Positions 8,792-17,079 of a stretch of DNA of 34,427 bases are shown piece after piece. A program made the position numbers and the translations under genes. The DNA lies in the NCBI GenBank assembly GCA_900543605.1, contig UQSK01000016.1:1-34427 (forward strand), given 5' to 3'. Positions within the stretch are counted from its first letter, which is position 1. Every line of letters starts with the position of its first letter. Under the pieces are notes generated by a model. The model was not told where the DNA came from, ran no database searches, and worked only from the letters and a program-made list of their open reading frames with translations. The DNA is from an uncultured Collinsella sp. (GTDB lineage: Bacteria; Actinomycetota; Coriobacteriia; Coriobacteriales; Coriobacteriaceae).

Positions 8792-9328
8792 GTGGGTATG
8801 ACGGACTCTTTTGAGCAGATTTCCGCACATAACGAGGAGCTGGCGCGCGATATTGTCGAGCGCGCGAGCGCTCGGGGCGTGACGGTGTCGACGGCGGAGT
8901 CGCTGACGGCGGGCATGATTGCCTCGACGATTGCCGATATCCCGGGTGCCTCGGCGGTGCTTCGTGGCGGCGCGGTGACTTATTGCGATGAGATCAAACA
9001 TCGCGTGCTCGGCGTCGAGCAGGAAACGCTCGATCGGTTTAGCGCCGTGTCGCACCAGACGGCGCGCGAGATGGCCGCGGGCTCGCTGGAGCTCTATCAG
9101 AGCGATATAGCCGTGAGCGCAACGGGTTACGCTGGGCCCGGCGGCGGTACCGAGCAAGACCCCGCCGGCACGTTCTATATTGGCTGGGCGTATCGCGCGG
9201 CCGATGGGGGAGCGCCGGTTGTCGAGTCTGCACGTTGTCATTATGAGGGCGATCGGTCGTGCGTTCGGGCCTATGCGGTCGCGGAGGCTTTGGAGCGCAT
9301 TGTCCGCGTGCTCAATTCTATGGAATAG
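8792..9328 (+). CDS. cinA: CinA C-terminal domain protein (NMN deamidase type)
   Basis: About 178 residues, covering only the C-terminal domain of CinA (PncC-like). In the family this domain hydrolyses nicotinamide mononucleotide to nicotinate mononucleotide in pyridine nucleotide salvage. Motifs seen are TAESLTAGMIASTIADIPGAS near the N-terminus, GGAVTYCDEIKHRVLGV, and the conserved SATGYAGPGGGTEQDPAGTFYIG. The N-terminal MoCF/nucleotide-hydrolase domain of full CinA is absent, which is common in actinobacteria and proteobacteria. Two starts are possible: GTG 8792 or ATG 8798. The ribosome binding site is poor for both. It is the last gene before a strong hairpin terminator and precedes recA, as cinA does in many bacteria. 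Confidence 0.88.
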   Translation: MGMTDSFEQISAHNEELARDIVERASARGVTVSTAESLTAGMIASTIADIPGASAVLRGGAVTYCDEIKHRVLGVEQETLDRFSAVSHQTAREMAAGSLELYQSDIAVSATGYAGPGGGTEQDPAGTFYIGWAYRAADGGAPVVESARCHYEGDRSCVRAYAVAEALERIVRVLNSME

Positions 9329-9335
9329 ACGTGGT

Positions 9336-9361
9336 TTAAGGGGCCTTAGGGCCCCTTAATT
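9336..9361 (+). terminator. Intrinsic terminator after cinA
   Basis: A perfect 10-bp inverted repeat, TTAAGGGGCC at 9336-9345 and GGCCCCTTAA at 9350-9359, with a 4-base loop, begins 8 bases after the cinA stop. The T tract is short, so termination may be incomplete. It separates the rnj-to-cinA operon from recA. Confidence 0.75.
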
Positions 9362-9526
9362 GTGGAGATAGGGACCTTTGAGCGGAATTACGTTTTCGCT
9401 GGTACATGGCCTAAATTTGTTCGAACGGTCGTATTTGCGATTGGCACGGTCAAGCGTTTGGTCGGTGATTGGTCGGCGTTTGGTCGGGTTTTGGAATGTA
9501 CGGGTGCATATGATGAATCTGAACGG

Positions 9527-9555
9527 TTGACCACGAACAGCCGTTCGTTTATTAT
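9527..9555 (+). promoter_or_regulatory. recA SOS promoter with embedded LexA box
   Basis: -35 TTGACC (9527-9532) and -10 TATTAT (9550-9555) are 17 bases apart. The whole 14-base LexA box CGAACAGCCGTTCG (9534-9547) lies inside the spacer and matches the Gram-positive/actinobacterial CGAAC-N4-GTTCG consensus with perfect half-sites. LexA bound here would block RNA polymerase. The recA ATG is 30 bases beyond the -10. The roughly 165 bases between the cinA terminator and this promoter hold no supported gene. Confidence 0.88.
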
Positions 9556-9585
9556 CGTTTCAGGTTGTTAAGAGGAGGGCTATTC

Positions 9586-10734
9586 ATGGCCAAGAATTCA
9601 GGTCCCGTACGTACCGTTCATGCACGCACGACGGGTAAAGAGCGCGATGAGATGATCGCCACCACCAAGGCCGAGATCGAGAAGAAGTTCGGCCAGGGCT
9701 CTATCATGAGGTATGGCGACGGCGGTCCCGAGCTCGAGGTCGAGGCTATTCCGACGGGCTCTCTGGCGCTCGATGCCGCCTTGGGTATCGGCGGCGTGCC
9801 GCGCGGCCGTATCGTCGAGATTTATGGCCCCGAGTCCTCCGGTAAGACGACGCTTTCGCTCGAGATTCTCGCAGAGGCGCAGGCCATGGGCGGCGTTGTG
9901 GCATTTATCGATGCCGAGCACGCGCTCGATCCCACCTATGCCGCGCGTATTGGCGTCGATATTGACGAGGTCCTGATTTCCCAGCCCGATACGGGCGAGC
10001 AGGCGCTCGAGATTGTCGATATGCTTGTGCGCTCCGGTGCCATCGACGCCATCGTCGTCGACTCTGTTGCCGCCTTGACTCCGCGTGCCGAGATCGAGGG
10101 CGAGATCGGTGACACAACGGTGGGTCTGCAGGCTCGCTTGATGAGTCAGGCTCTCCGTAAGCTCGCCGGCTCGCTTTCCAAGTCCAACACGACCTGCATC
10201 TTCATTAACCAGCTGCGCGAGAAGATCGGCGTGATGTTCGGCAACCCCGAGACCACCACGGGCGGCCGCGCTCTCAAGTTCTTCTCTTCCGTGCGAATCG
10301 ATATTCGCAAAATCGATACCATCAAGCTCAAGGACGAGGTTATCGGTAATCGTGTGCGCGCCAAGGTCGTTAAGAACAAGGTGGCGGCTCCGTTCCGTTC
10401 GGCCGAGTTTGACATCATGTATGGCACCGGCATCTCCAAAGAGGGCTCGATTCTGGATATGGCCGTCGAGTGCGGGATCTGCAAAAAGATGGGTTCCTGG
10501 TTTGCCTATGGCGAGGATAAGCTCGGCAACGGTCGCGAGGCCGCCAAGACATTCCTGCGTGAACATCCCGATTGCGCTGACGAGATCGAGCATAAGGTTC
10601 GCCTTGCCTGCGGTCTTGAGTATGACGATGATGCCCCCTCCGAGGTTGAGTTGACCGACCAACCCGCACCCGAGGAGTTTGATGAGCTGTACGCCATCGA
10701 TGGCTCCGCAATGCTCGACGATGACGACGAGTAG
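9586..10734 (+). CDS. recA: Recombinase RecA
   Basis: A 382-residue strand-exchange protein. It is the core of homologous recombination and the co-protease that triggers LexA self-cleavage. Walker A is GPESSGKTTL; further family blocks are FIDAEHALDP, SQPDTGEQALEI, VDSVAALTPRAEIEGE, INQLREKIGVMFG and GGRALKFF. The C-terminal tail is highly acidic, as in other RecA proteins, and no intein interrupts the gene. ATG 9586 follows AGAGGAGG at 9571-9578; an in-frame TTG at 9565 would begin before this ribosome binding site and is rejected. recX follows 11 bases after the stop. Transcription should be SOS-inducible from the promoter at 9527-9555, with LexA encoded at 19057-19701. Confidence 0.97.
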   Translation: MAKNSGPVRTVHARTTGKERDEMIATTKAEIEKKFGQGSIMRYGDGGPELEVEAIPTGSLALDAALGIGGVPRGRIVEIYGPESSGKTTLSLEILAEAQAMGGVVAFIDAEHALDPTYAARIGVDIDEVLISQPDTGEQALEIVDMLVRSGAIDAIVVDSVAALTPRAEIEGEIGDTTVGLQARLMSQALRKLAGSLSKSNTTCIFINQLREKIGVMFGNPETTTGGRALKFFSSVRIDIRKIDTIKLKDEVIGNRVRAKVVKNKVAAPFRSAEFDIMYGTGISKEGSILDMAVECGICKKMGSWFAYGEDKLGNGREAAKTFLREHPDCADEIEHKVRLACGLEYDDDAPSEVELTDQPAPEEFDELYAIDGSAMLDDDDE

Positions 10735-10745
10735 CGGATGCCGAC

Positions 10746-11438
10746 ATGTCGTATACGGTGACCGAGGCCACGGTCGTCTTTCCCGATAAGAAAGCGGCCT
10801 CCTCGTTCTCGAGCGGTTATGCGTCTAAAAAGCCCTGCGCGCATATCGATTGCGATCTTGAGGGCGGTTTTGAACGTTCCATTTGGATTCCTGTGCGCGT
10901 TGCGCGGCTGTACGGTAAGAACAGACCCGACCTTCCCTGCGATTGGGATGACTTTCGCGAGGCAGTGCAGCTTATCGAACGCAAATGTGCGCTCACCATG
11001 GTGACCGAGATGCTTTCACGCCGCGATCATGCCACGGGCGAGGTGCGCGATAAGTTGGCGCGCTATGGCTTTCGACAGCCTGCCATTGATTTTGCAGTTG
11101 CTCGTGCGACCGAGTATCGTTTTTTGGATGAGAACCGCTTTTGTTCGTACTTTATCGAAGAACGTAAGCGTCGCGGCTGGGGACAGCGCAAGATCGAGGT
11201 TGAGCTCAAGCGTCGTCATGTTGTGCTTGACGATATCCCCGGGTATCCCGAGGCGTATTTTGCCGCGGATGACGACTTGGCCCGCGCTTCGGCCTTGCTC
11301 GCAAAACGTCGCGTTCCCGAAGTACGTGCATTCGAAAAGCTCGTCAGGTTTTTGATGGGTAAGGGTTTTTCGTATCACATCGCCGCCGATGCCGTTAAGG
11401 CACGCCTCGATGCCTTAAGCGAGGAATGCTCCGTGTAA
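10746..11438 (+). CDS. recX: RecA regulatory protein RecX
   Basis: A 230-residue protein with RecX-type three-helix repeats. The first repeat contains MLSRRDHATGEVRDKLARYGF (about residues 88-108), followed by YRFLDENRFCSYFIEERKRRGWGQRKI and a last repeat ending KLVRFLMGKGFSYHIAADAV. RecX binds RecA filaments and usually dampens RecA activity. The N-terminal 80 residues are less conserved. It begins 11 bases downstream of recA with no strong ribosome binding site, so translation may depend on ribosomes leaving recA, which would keep RecX below RecA. It is expected to be SOS-induced together with recA. Confidence 0.87.
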   Translation: MSYTVTEATVVFPDKKAASSFSSGYASKKPCAHIDCDLEGGFERSIWIPVRVARLYGKNRPDLPCDWDDFREAVQLIERKCALTMVTEMLSRRDHATGEVRDKLARYGFRQPAIDFAVARATEYRFLDENRFCSYFIEERKRRGWGQRKIEVELKRRHVVLDDIPGYPEAYFAADDDLARASALLAKRRVPEVRAFEKLVRFLMGKGFSYHIAADAVKARLDALSEECSV

Positions 11439-11500
11439 GTGTAGCACCCGTTACACCCCTGCCGTTCACCGCTCGATTGACGCCGTGCGGGTGCGTTTAT

Positions 11501-11529
11501 TTGACAGTTGTTGAGGTTCAACGTAGGAT
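11501..11529 (+). promoter_or_regulatory. Probable sigma-70 type promoter for rny
   Basis: A consensus -35 TTGACA (11501-11506), a 17-base spacer and -10 TAGGAT (11524-11529). The spacer contains a small inverted repeat, GTTGA-N3-TCAAC (11510-11522), which could be an operator half-site pair. Transcription would give a leader of about 160 bases before the rny ATG. Confidence 0.65.
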
Positions 11530-11634
11530 AATTACTGTCATTTGCTTTGTGATATGTGCTCATCTGTGATGAGTTTGTTTATATGTTTATCTGTATCCGA
11601 CCCGCATAAGCTGCGCCCATATTACTCAAATGTC

Positions 11635-11660
11635 GCGAGCCGTTCGTAAGGACGGTTCGC
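11635..11660 (+). other. Stem-loop in the rny leader
   Basis: GCGAGCCGT (11635-11643) pairs with ACGGTTCGC (11652-11660) with one G-U pair and an 8-base loop. It lies 35 bases before the rny start and is followed by TTTGCTG. It could be an attenuator, an RNA-stability element or an RNase cleavage site controlling rny. The rest of the 11439-11695 gap holds only the promoter at 11501. Confidence 0.45.
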
Positions 11661-11695
11661 TTTGCTGTGTAACGAATCCATAAAAAGGAGTGAGC

Positions 11696-13246
11696 ATGCC
11701 TATCATTGCAGCGCTCGTTGGCATCGTTTTGGGTGCCATCGCCGCCATTGCCTACATGCGCACCGCCAAGCAGGGTAGTCTTCACGAGGCCGACGAAAAG
11801 ATCCAGTCGGCACACGCGCAGGCAGAGTCCCTGATCGGTGATGCAAAGCGTCAGGCCGAGACCCTCAAAAAAGAGGCTCTGCTCGAGGCTAAGGAAGAGA
11901 TCATCAAGAACAAGCAGGCCGCCGAGGCCGAGGACAAGCAGCGTAAGAGCGAAATTCGCACGCTCGAAAATCGCGTGATGCAGCGCGAGGAATCGCTCGA
12001 TCGTCGCAACGATGCGCTCGATAAGCGCGAGCATCAGCTGTCCAGCCAGGCCGGTCAGGTCGAGAAGCGCTCTCGCGAGCTTGAGGAGCTCTGCGCCAAG
12101 CAGACTTCCGAGCTCGAGCGTATTGCCGACCTTACGCGCGAGGACGCCCACAAGGAACTCCTCGATAAGGTTCGCGGCGAGGTCACCCACGAGGCCGCCA
12201 CGATCATTCGCGAGTCCGAGCAGCAGGTTCGCGCCGAGTGCCACAAGACCGCCCAGGAGATTCTGTCCCTGGCGATTCAGCGCTGCGCTGCCGACCACAC
12301 TGCCGAGGTCACCGTTACCTCCGTGCACATTCCCTCTGATGACCTCAAGGGCCGTATCATCGGTCGCGAGGGTCGCAACATCCGCACCTTCGAGCAGGTT
12401 TCGGGCGTCAACCTCGTGATCGACGACACGCCCGAGACCGTCGTTCTTTCGAGCTTCGACCCGGTCCGTCGTGAGACCGCCCGTGTCGCCCTCGAGAACC
12501 TCATCGCCGACGGCCGCATTCACCCCGCCCGCATTGAGGAGATGTATCACAAGGCTGCCGACCTGGTTCAGCAGCGCGTGCGCGAGGCTGGCGAGCAGGC
12601 TGCCTTCGATACCGGCATTCACGACCTGCACCCCGAGATCGTCAAGACCCTTGGTGCCTTGCGCTACCGTACCTCGTTTGGTCAGAACGTGCTTCAGCAC
12701 TCCCTCGAGGTCTCTGACCTGTGCGGCGTGATGGCTTCCGAGCTTGGCCTGGACGTTGTGACCGCCAAACGCGCCGGCCTGCTGCACGACCTGGGCAAGG
12801 CAATCGACCACGACGTTGAGGGCCCGCATGCCGTCATCGGCGCCGAGCTTGCCCGCCGTTATGGCGAGAAGCCTGTTATCGTCCACGCTATCGAGGCTCA
12901 CCATGCCGATGTCGACCCCAACACGGTGCTCGACGTCCTGGTACAGGCTGCCGATGCCGTCTCCGCTTCTCGCCCCGGTGCCCGTCGCGAGTCTGCTGAG
13001 AACTACATCAAGCGCCTTGAGAAGCTCGAGGAGATCGCCAACTCCCATGACGGCGTCGAGCGTACCTATGCCATGCAGGCTGGTCGCGAGGTCCACGTCA
13101 TGGTTCAGCCGGACAAGATTTCCGATGCCCAGTCCACGGTCCTGGCTCACGATATCGCCCATCAGATCGAGGAAGAGATGGAGTATCCCGGTCAGGTGCG
13201 CGTCGTCGTGATTCGCGAGAGCCGCGCTGTCGATATCGCTAAATAA
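11696..13246 (+). CDS. rny: Ribonuclease Y
   Basis: A 516-residue membrane-anchored endoribonuclease that initiates mRNA decay. Order of parts: an N-terminal transmembrane helix (about residues 3-20), a long charged coiled coil (about 30-190), a KH RNA-binding domain with the GRIIGREGRNIRTFEQVSGV block (about 218-240), and an HD phosphohydrolase domain containing HSLEVS and HDLGKAIDHD. The C-terminal domain ends with QVRVVVIRESRAVDIAK, as in the family. ATG 11696 has AAGGAG at 11685-11690; GTG 11690 overlaps that site and is rejected. The GHKL ATPase gene begins 1 base after the rny stop, so the two genes are almost surely co-translated. Confidence 0.95.
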   Translation: MPIIAALVGIVLGAIAAIAYMRTAKQGSLHEADEKIQSAHAQAESLIGDAKRQAETLKKEALLEAKEEIIKNKQAAEAEDKQRKSEIRTLENRVMQREESLDRRNDALDKREHQLSSQAGQVEKRSRELEELCAKQTSELERIADLTREDAHKELLDKVRGEVTHEAATIIRESEQQVRAECHKTAQEILSLAIQRCAADHTAEVTVTSVHIPSDDLKGRIIGREGRNIRTFEQVSGVNLVIDDTPETVVLSSFDPVRRETARVALENLIADGRIHPARIEEMYHKAADLVQQRVREAGEQAAFDTGIHDLHPEIVKTLGALRYRTSFGQNVLQHSLEVSDLCGVMASELGLDVVTAKRAGLLHDLGKAIDHDVEGPHAVIGAELARRYGEKPVIVHAIEAHHADVDPNTVLDVLVQAADAVSASRPGARRESAENYIKRLEKLEEIANSHDGVERTYAMQAGREVHVMVQPDKISDAQSTVLAHDIAHQIEEEMEYPGQVRVVVIRESRAVDIAK

Positions 13247-13247
13247 C

Positions 13248-14333
13248 ATGAGTGACGCGAACGAGCTCATCTCATTTATCGCGTCGATGTCGGGGGAGGG
13301 CAACCTTCGCGTCGAGGAGAACCTTGGCGAGGGGTATGTCCGCCTCCGCGTTTCGGAGGCCGAGCGGCGCCAGGCAAAGCACGACATTCAGCATGTCGAG
13401 GATATCGTCATTGAAATGCTCCGTAATGCTCGCGATGCCGGCGCCGACAAGGTCTATCTCGCCACGACCAAGGAAGATGGCGTCCGCACGCTTGTCTTTT
13501 TGGATAACGGCTCGGGTGTTCCGCAGGATATGCAAGAGCGAATCTTCGATGCTCGCGTTACCTCCAAGCTCGAGAGCATGAAGATGGACCGTTGGGGCGT
13601 TCACGGTCGTGGCATGGCATTGTTTTCGATCAAGCAGAACACCGACGAGGCCCGTGTGGTCACGTCCGGCGTCGATCTTGGCTCAGCCTTTAAGGTGAGC
13701 GTTGCAGCCGACCGCCTTAGTGAGCGTGCCGATCAGTCCAGCTGGCCCCAGGCCGTCAAGGATGAGGACGGACGTTATGTCTGTGCTCGCGGTCCGCATA
13801 ATATTATTCGCGCTGCCTGTGAGTTTGCGCTCGAGGAGCTGCGTGGTTGCGATGTCTATCTTGGTTCTCCGTCTGAGATTGCCGCGACTCTTTATGCTCA
13901 GGCGTCAAGTCGGCTCGATACGTCTCGTCTCCTGTTCATTGACGACGAGAGCGAGCTTCCGGTTATCGACCGTTTAGGCCTTGCCTCCGATGCCGAGGAC
14001 TTTATCCGTATCTGCTCGGGTTTGGGTCTTGAGATGTCTGAGCGCACGGCACATCGCATTTTGGCAGGGCAGATTAAGCCCGTTCGCGGTGTGACCGCGC
14101 GTCTGCTGCGCGAACGTGATTCGTCCTCGCATGCGCCGGCTCCTGTCGATCTCGCGAAGGATCGTCGCGGGCTACGTATTGCCAAGGATGACATGGCACA
14201 GTTTTCGCGTGCTGTGGAGCGCGACTTTAATGACCTTGCCGCCCGGTACTATCTCAACCTTTGCGGCGACCCAAAGATTCGCGTTTCGCGTGATCGAATC
14301 ACCGTGACCTTCGATCTTGCCAAAGAGGAATAG
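13248..14333 (+). CDS. GHKL-fold ATP-binding protein, unknown role
   Basis: A 361-residue protein with the Bergerat (GHKL: gyrase, Hsp90, histidine kinase, MutL) ATP-binding fold in its first 170 residues. The N-box lies in IEMLRNARDAGADKVYL with Glu56, Asn60 and Asp63. The G1 box is DNGSGVP at 86-92 and the G2 box is GVHGRGMALF at 117-126. The C-terminal 190 residues do not match a transducer, kinase or Hsp90 domain that I recognise. The gene starts 1 base after the rny stop and is followed 74 bases later by spoVS. In Bacillus the same slot between rny and spoVS holds ymdB, a phosphodiesterase unrelated to this fold. A role linked to RNase Y or SpoVS is inference from position only. Confidence 0.75.
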   Translation: MSDANELISFIASMSGEGNLRVEENLGEGYVRLRVSEAERRQAKHDIQHVEDIVIEMLRNARDAGADKVYLATTKEDGVRTLVFLDNGSGVPQDMQERIFDARVTSKLESMKMDRWGVHGRGMALFSIKQNTDEARVVTSGVDLGSAFKVSVAADRLSERADQSSWPQAVKDEDGRYVCARGPHNIIRAACEFALEELRGCDVYLGSPSEIAATLYAQASSRLDTSRLLFIDDESELPVIDRLGLASDAEDFIRICSGLGLEMSERTAHRILAGQIKPVRGVTARLLRERDSSSHAPAPVDLAKDRRGLRIAKDDMAQFSRAVERDFNDLAARYYLNLCGDPKIRVSRDRITVTFDLAKEE

Positions 14334-14407
14334 TGCCTTTACCGAGTCCACTCGGTACGATACAGTTATTGCAGTTAAAACGTACTTTTAAACGCAGGAG
14401 TTTCTTC

Positions 14408-14725
14408 ATGGATTGCCTGAAGGTATCAAGCAAATCATCGCCCGCGTCCGTTGCCGGCGCCATCGCCGGCATGGTCAAGGATGGTGTACCCGTCAACATC
14501 CAGTGTGTCGGCGCCGGTGCGGTCAACCAGGCCATTAAGGCCGTGGCTATCGCGCGCGGTTTTTTGATTCCAACCGGTTTTGATATTTCCTGCGCGCCCG
14601 TGTTCTCCGACATCCTCATTAACGGGGAGTCGCGCACGGCCATCCGCCTTTCTATCTACGTTCACCAGATCAATCGAGCTGCTATGGATAACGTCGTCAT
14701 GGATGACGTTAAGCCTGTGGCATAG
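14408..14725 (+). CDS. spoVS: SpoVS family protein
   Basis: A 105-residue protein closely matching stage V sporulation protein S: MDCLKVSSKSSPASVAGAIAG at the start, a central VGAGAVNQAIKAVAIARGF block and a C-terminal GESRTAIRLSIYV. SpoVS is a small Alba-like nucleic-acid-binding protein. In Bacillus it affects late sporulation and septation, but it is widespread in non-sporulating bacteria where its function is unclear. ATG 14408 follows AGGAG at 14396-14400; an in-frame ATG at 14333 would add 25 residues absent from the family and lacks a ribosome binding site. A small hairpin, ACCGAG-N4-CTCGGT (14341-14356), lies upstream. The linkage to rny is conserved across phyla. Confidence 0.92.
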   Translation: MDCLKVSSKSSPASVAGAIAGMVKDGVPVNIQCVGAGAVNQAIKAVAIARGFLIPTGFDISCAPVFSDILINGESRTAIRLSIYVHQINRAAMDNVVMDDVKPVA

Positions 14726-14764
14726 CTTCTGCTTGCCTCGTTTCGCTCCCCATCGTTAGGACTT

Positions 14765-16141
14765 ATGCACATGGACCAGCGTTCCGTACGCGATATTCTT
14801 GCCGGTAAAACCTACTTTATCCGCACCTTTGGCTGCCAGATGAATCAGCACGACTCCGAGCGTGTGAGCGGTCTGCTTGATTCGTATGGCTGCCTCATGG
14901 CGCTCGATCCCGAGCATGCCGATATCGTTGTCTTCATGACGTGCTGTGTGCGCGAGGCTGCCGATACGCGCCTGTACGGTCAGTGCAATTCCTGCAAAAG
15001 CCTGCCGCCTTCGCCTTCGGGCAAGCGCGTGGTTGCCGTTGGTGGTTGCATCGCGCAGCGCGATGGCGAGGGCCTGCTCACCAACGTCGATAACGTCAAT
15101 GTCATCTTTGGCACGCATTCCATCGCACATGTGGCCGAGCTCATTGCCGAGGCGTTCCTGGACGGCAAGCGTCATATCCGCACCAATGAGCATGAGGATA
15201 CGGATGCCATGAGTATGCCGTGGCACCGTGAGACGCAGTATCACGCCTGGGTGCCCATCATGACGGGCTGCAATAACTTCTGCACCTACTGCATCGTGCC
15301 GTACGTGCGCGGTCGCGAAAAGAGCCGCCCCTTCGAGGAGATTGTCGACGAGGTGACCGGTTTGGTGCGCCAGGGCGTGCGTGAGATTACGCTGCTGGGC
15401 CAAAACGTTAACTCATATGGCCGCGATTTGTTTGGCAAGCCGCGTTTTGCTGATCTGCTGCGTGCCGTGGGCGATACGGGTGTGGAGCGCATCTTCTTTA
15501 CCTCTTCTCATCCTAAGGATCTGCTGCCCGAGACCATCGACGCCATGGCCGAGACGCCTGCCGTTATGCCGCAGCTGCACCTGGCCGTCCAGTCAGGTTC
15601 GACGCGGATCCTCAAAGAGATGAATCGCCGTTATACACGCGAGGACTATCTGGGCCTGGTCGATCGCATTCGCAACCGCATGCCCGACATCGCGCTCTCG
15701 ACCGACATTATCGTTGGCTTCCCGGGCGAGACTGAAGAGGACTTTGAGCAGACGCTCTCACTTGCCGAGACGGTCCGCTATGCTCAGGCCTATACCTTCA
15801 TCTATTCCAGGCGTGCCGGTACTCCGGCCGCCGAGATTGATGATCCTACGCCGCATGAGGTTATTCTCGAGCGTTTCAACCGCCTGGTTAAGGTTATCGA
15901 GACCACGGCACACGAGTATAACCAGGGTGAGCTTCATACTGTGGTGCCGGCGCTCATTGAGGGAACGAGCAAAAAGAATGACGCGGTGCTACTGGGCAAG
16001 AGTCCCAAGAATCAGACCGTGCATGCGCCTATCCCCGAGGGTTACAGCATCGACCAGCTTGTTGGCAAGATCGTTGATGTTGACGTTGACGTTGCCAAGA
16101 CCTGGTATTTGTCTGGCTCCGTTGTGGGCGAGCCGCGCTAA
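14765..16141 (+). CDS. miaB: tRNA-2-methylthio-N6-dimethylallyladenosine synthase
   Basis: A 458-residue radical SAM methylthiotransferase that converts i6A37 to ms2i6A37 in tRNAs reading UNN codons. The UPF0004 domain starts FIRTFGCQMNQHDSERVSG, typical of MiaB. The radical SAM cysteines are 169, 173 and 176 (GCNNFCTYC), followed by IVPYVRGREKSRP. A TRAM domain is at the C-terminus. AGGA at 14758-14761 suits ATG 14771 better (9-base gap) than ATG 14765 (3-base gap), so the protein may be two residues shorter. Its stop overlaps the miaA start by one base (TAATG), so the enzymes for consecutive steps of the same modification are translationally coupled. Confidence 0.95.
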   Translation: MHMDQRSVRDILAGKTYFIRTFGCQMNQHDSERVSGLLDSYGCLMALDPEHADIVVFMTCCVREAADTRLYGQCNSCKSLPPSPSGKRVVAVGGCIAQRDGEGLLTNVDNVNVIFGTHSIAHVAELIAEAFLDGKRHIRTNEHEDTDAMSMPWHRETQYHAWVPIMTGCNNFCTYCIVPYVRGREKSRPFEEIVDEVTGLVRQGVREITLLGQNVNSYGRDLFGKPRFADLLRAVGDTGVERIFFTSSHPKDLLPETIDAMAETPAVMPQLHLAVQSGSTRILKEMNRRYTREDYLGLVDRIRNRMPDIALSTDIIVGFPGETEEDFEQTLSLAETVRYAQAYTFIYSRRAGTPAAEIDDPTPHEVILERFNRLVKVIETTAHEYNQGELHTVVPALIEGTSKKNDAVLLGKSPKNQTVHAPIPEGYSIDQLVGKIVDVDVDVAKTWYLSGSVVGEPR

Positions 16142-17079
16142 TGGTTGCTCCCGGGGCAGGTCTTTCCGCCGTTGCGATTGTCGGTCCGACGGCGGTTGGT
16201 AAGAGCGATGTTGCTGATCGTTTGGCAGCTCGTCTTTCGTCCGAAGTGCTGTCGTGCGATGCGATGCAAATCTATCGCGGCATGGACATCGGTACCGCAA
16301 AGATGGCGCCCGATGAGTGTACGGCGCCGCTGCGTCTCGTCGACATTGTAGAGCCGGGTGTGGCATATTCTGCTGCGCTTTATCAGGCTGACGCTCGCGC
16401 GCATGTTGAGCGCTTGCTTGGCGAGGGCCGCCTACCGGTGTTTTGCGGGGGTACGGGGCTGTATCTCAAGGCCGCCCTCGATGAGATGGACTTTCCCTCG
16501 GGTGAACTTGAGGACGATCGTCGTGCGGGCTATCAGGAGCTTGCCGAGCGTATTGGTGAGGAAGAACTGCATGCCCTGCTTGCCGAGCGTGACCCCGAGT
16601 CCGCTGCGGTCATCCACCCCCATAATGTTCGCCGCGTGATTCGCGCGCTCGAAATGCACGATGATGGCGTCTCCTATGCACAGCAAAAAAGTCAGTTTAG
16701 TGTTCCGCGCGAGCATTATCATGCTCTATGGTTTGGTCTGACGCGTAATCGCGAGGTGCTCTACGAGCGCATTAACCTGCGTGTCGATCTGATGTTTGAA
16801 CAGGGTCTTGTTGATGAGGTTCGCGGTCTTATGGACCAGGGGCTGGGAGATGCCCTGACGTCGATGCAGGCAATTGGCTATAAAGAGATCATCGATGCTT
16901 TTAATGGCGTGATTTCTATGGATGAGGCTCGCGAACTCATCAAGATGCGTTCGCGTCGTTATGCCAAGCGTCAGCTTTCGTGGTTTAAGCGTGATGACCG
17001 TATCGTGTGGTTTGGTATGGATGAATTTACGATCGATGAGGTCGTTGAGGATATCCTGCATCGTATTGAGGCTGTCTAA
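16141..17079 (+). CDS. miaA: tRNA dimethylallyltransferase
   Basis: A 312-residue enzyme transferring the dimethylallyl group to A37 of tRNA, supplying the substrate for MiaB. The P-loop is GPTAVGKSD (about residues 15-23), followed by the DAMQIYRGMDIGTAK block, GGTGLYLKAALD, NVRRVIRALE and AIGYKEI. The C-terminal block RRYAKRQLSWFKRD is the tRNA-contacting region of the family. It overlaps miaB upstream and hflX downstream by single bases, forming a tight miaB-miaA-hflX translation unit. The miaA-hflX linkage is found in many bacteria. Confidence 0.95.
   Translation: MVAPGAGLSAVAIVGPTAVGKSDVADRLAARLSSEVLSCDAMQIYRGMDIGTAKMAPDECTAPLRLVDIVEPGVAYSAALYQADARAHVERLLGEGRLPVFCGGTGLYLKAALDEMDFPSGELEDDRRAGYQELAERIGEEELHALLAERDPESAAVIHPHNVRRVIRALEMHDDGVSYAQQKSQFSVPREHYHALWFGLTRNREVLYERINLRVDLMFEQGLVDEVRGLMDQGLGDALTSMQAIGYKEIIDAFNGVISMDEARELIKMRSRRYAKRQLSWFKRDDRIVWFGMDEFTIDEVVEDILHRIEAV

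Noticed and set aside
9419..9426. GTTCGAAC as a second LexA box for recA
   Set aside because: The half-sites are adjacent without the 4-base spacer and face the wrong way for the CGAAC-N4-GTTCG consensus.
9362..9571. 69-codon + strand frame between cinA and recA
   Set aside because: It starts at the edge of the terminator, runs through the recA promoter and LexA box, and has no family resemblance.
11579..13387. 602-codon - strand open frame under rny
   Set aside because: Leu/Gly/Val-rich mirror of rny codon bias; both flanking genes are on +.
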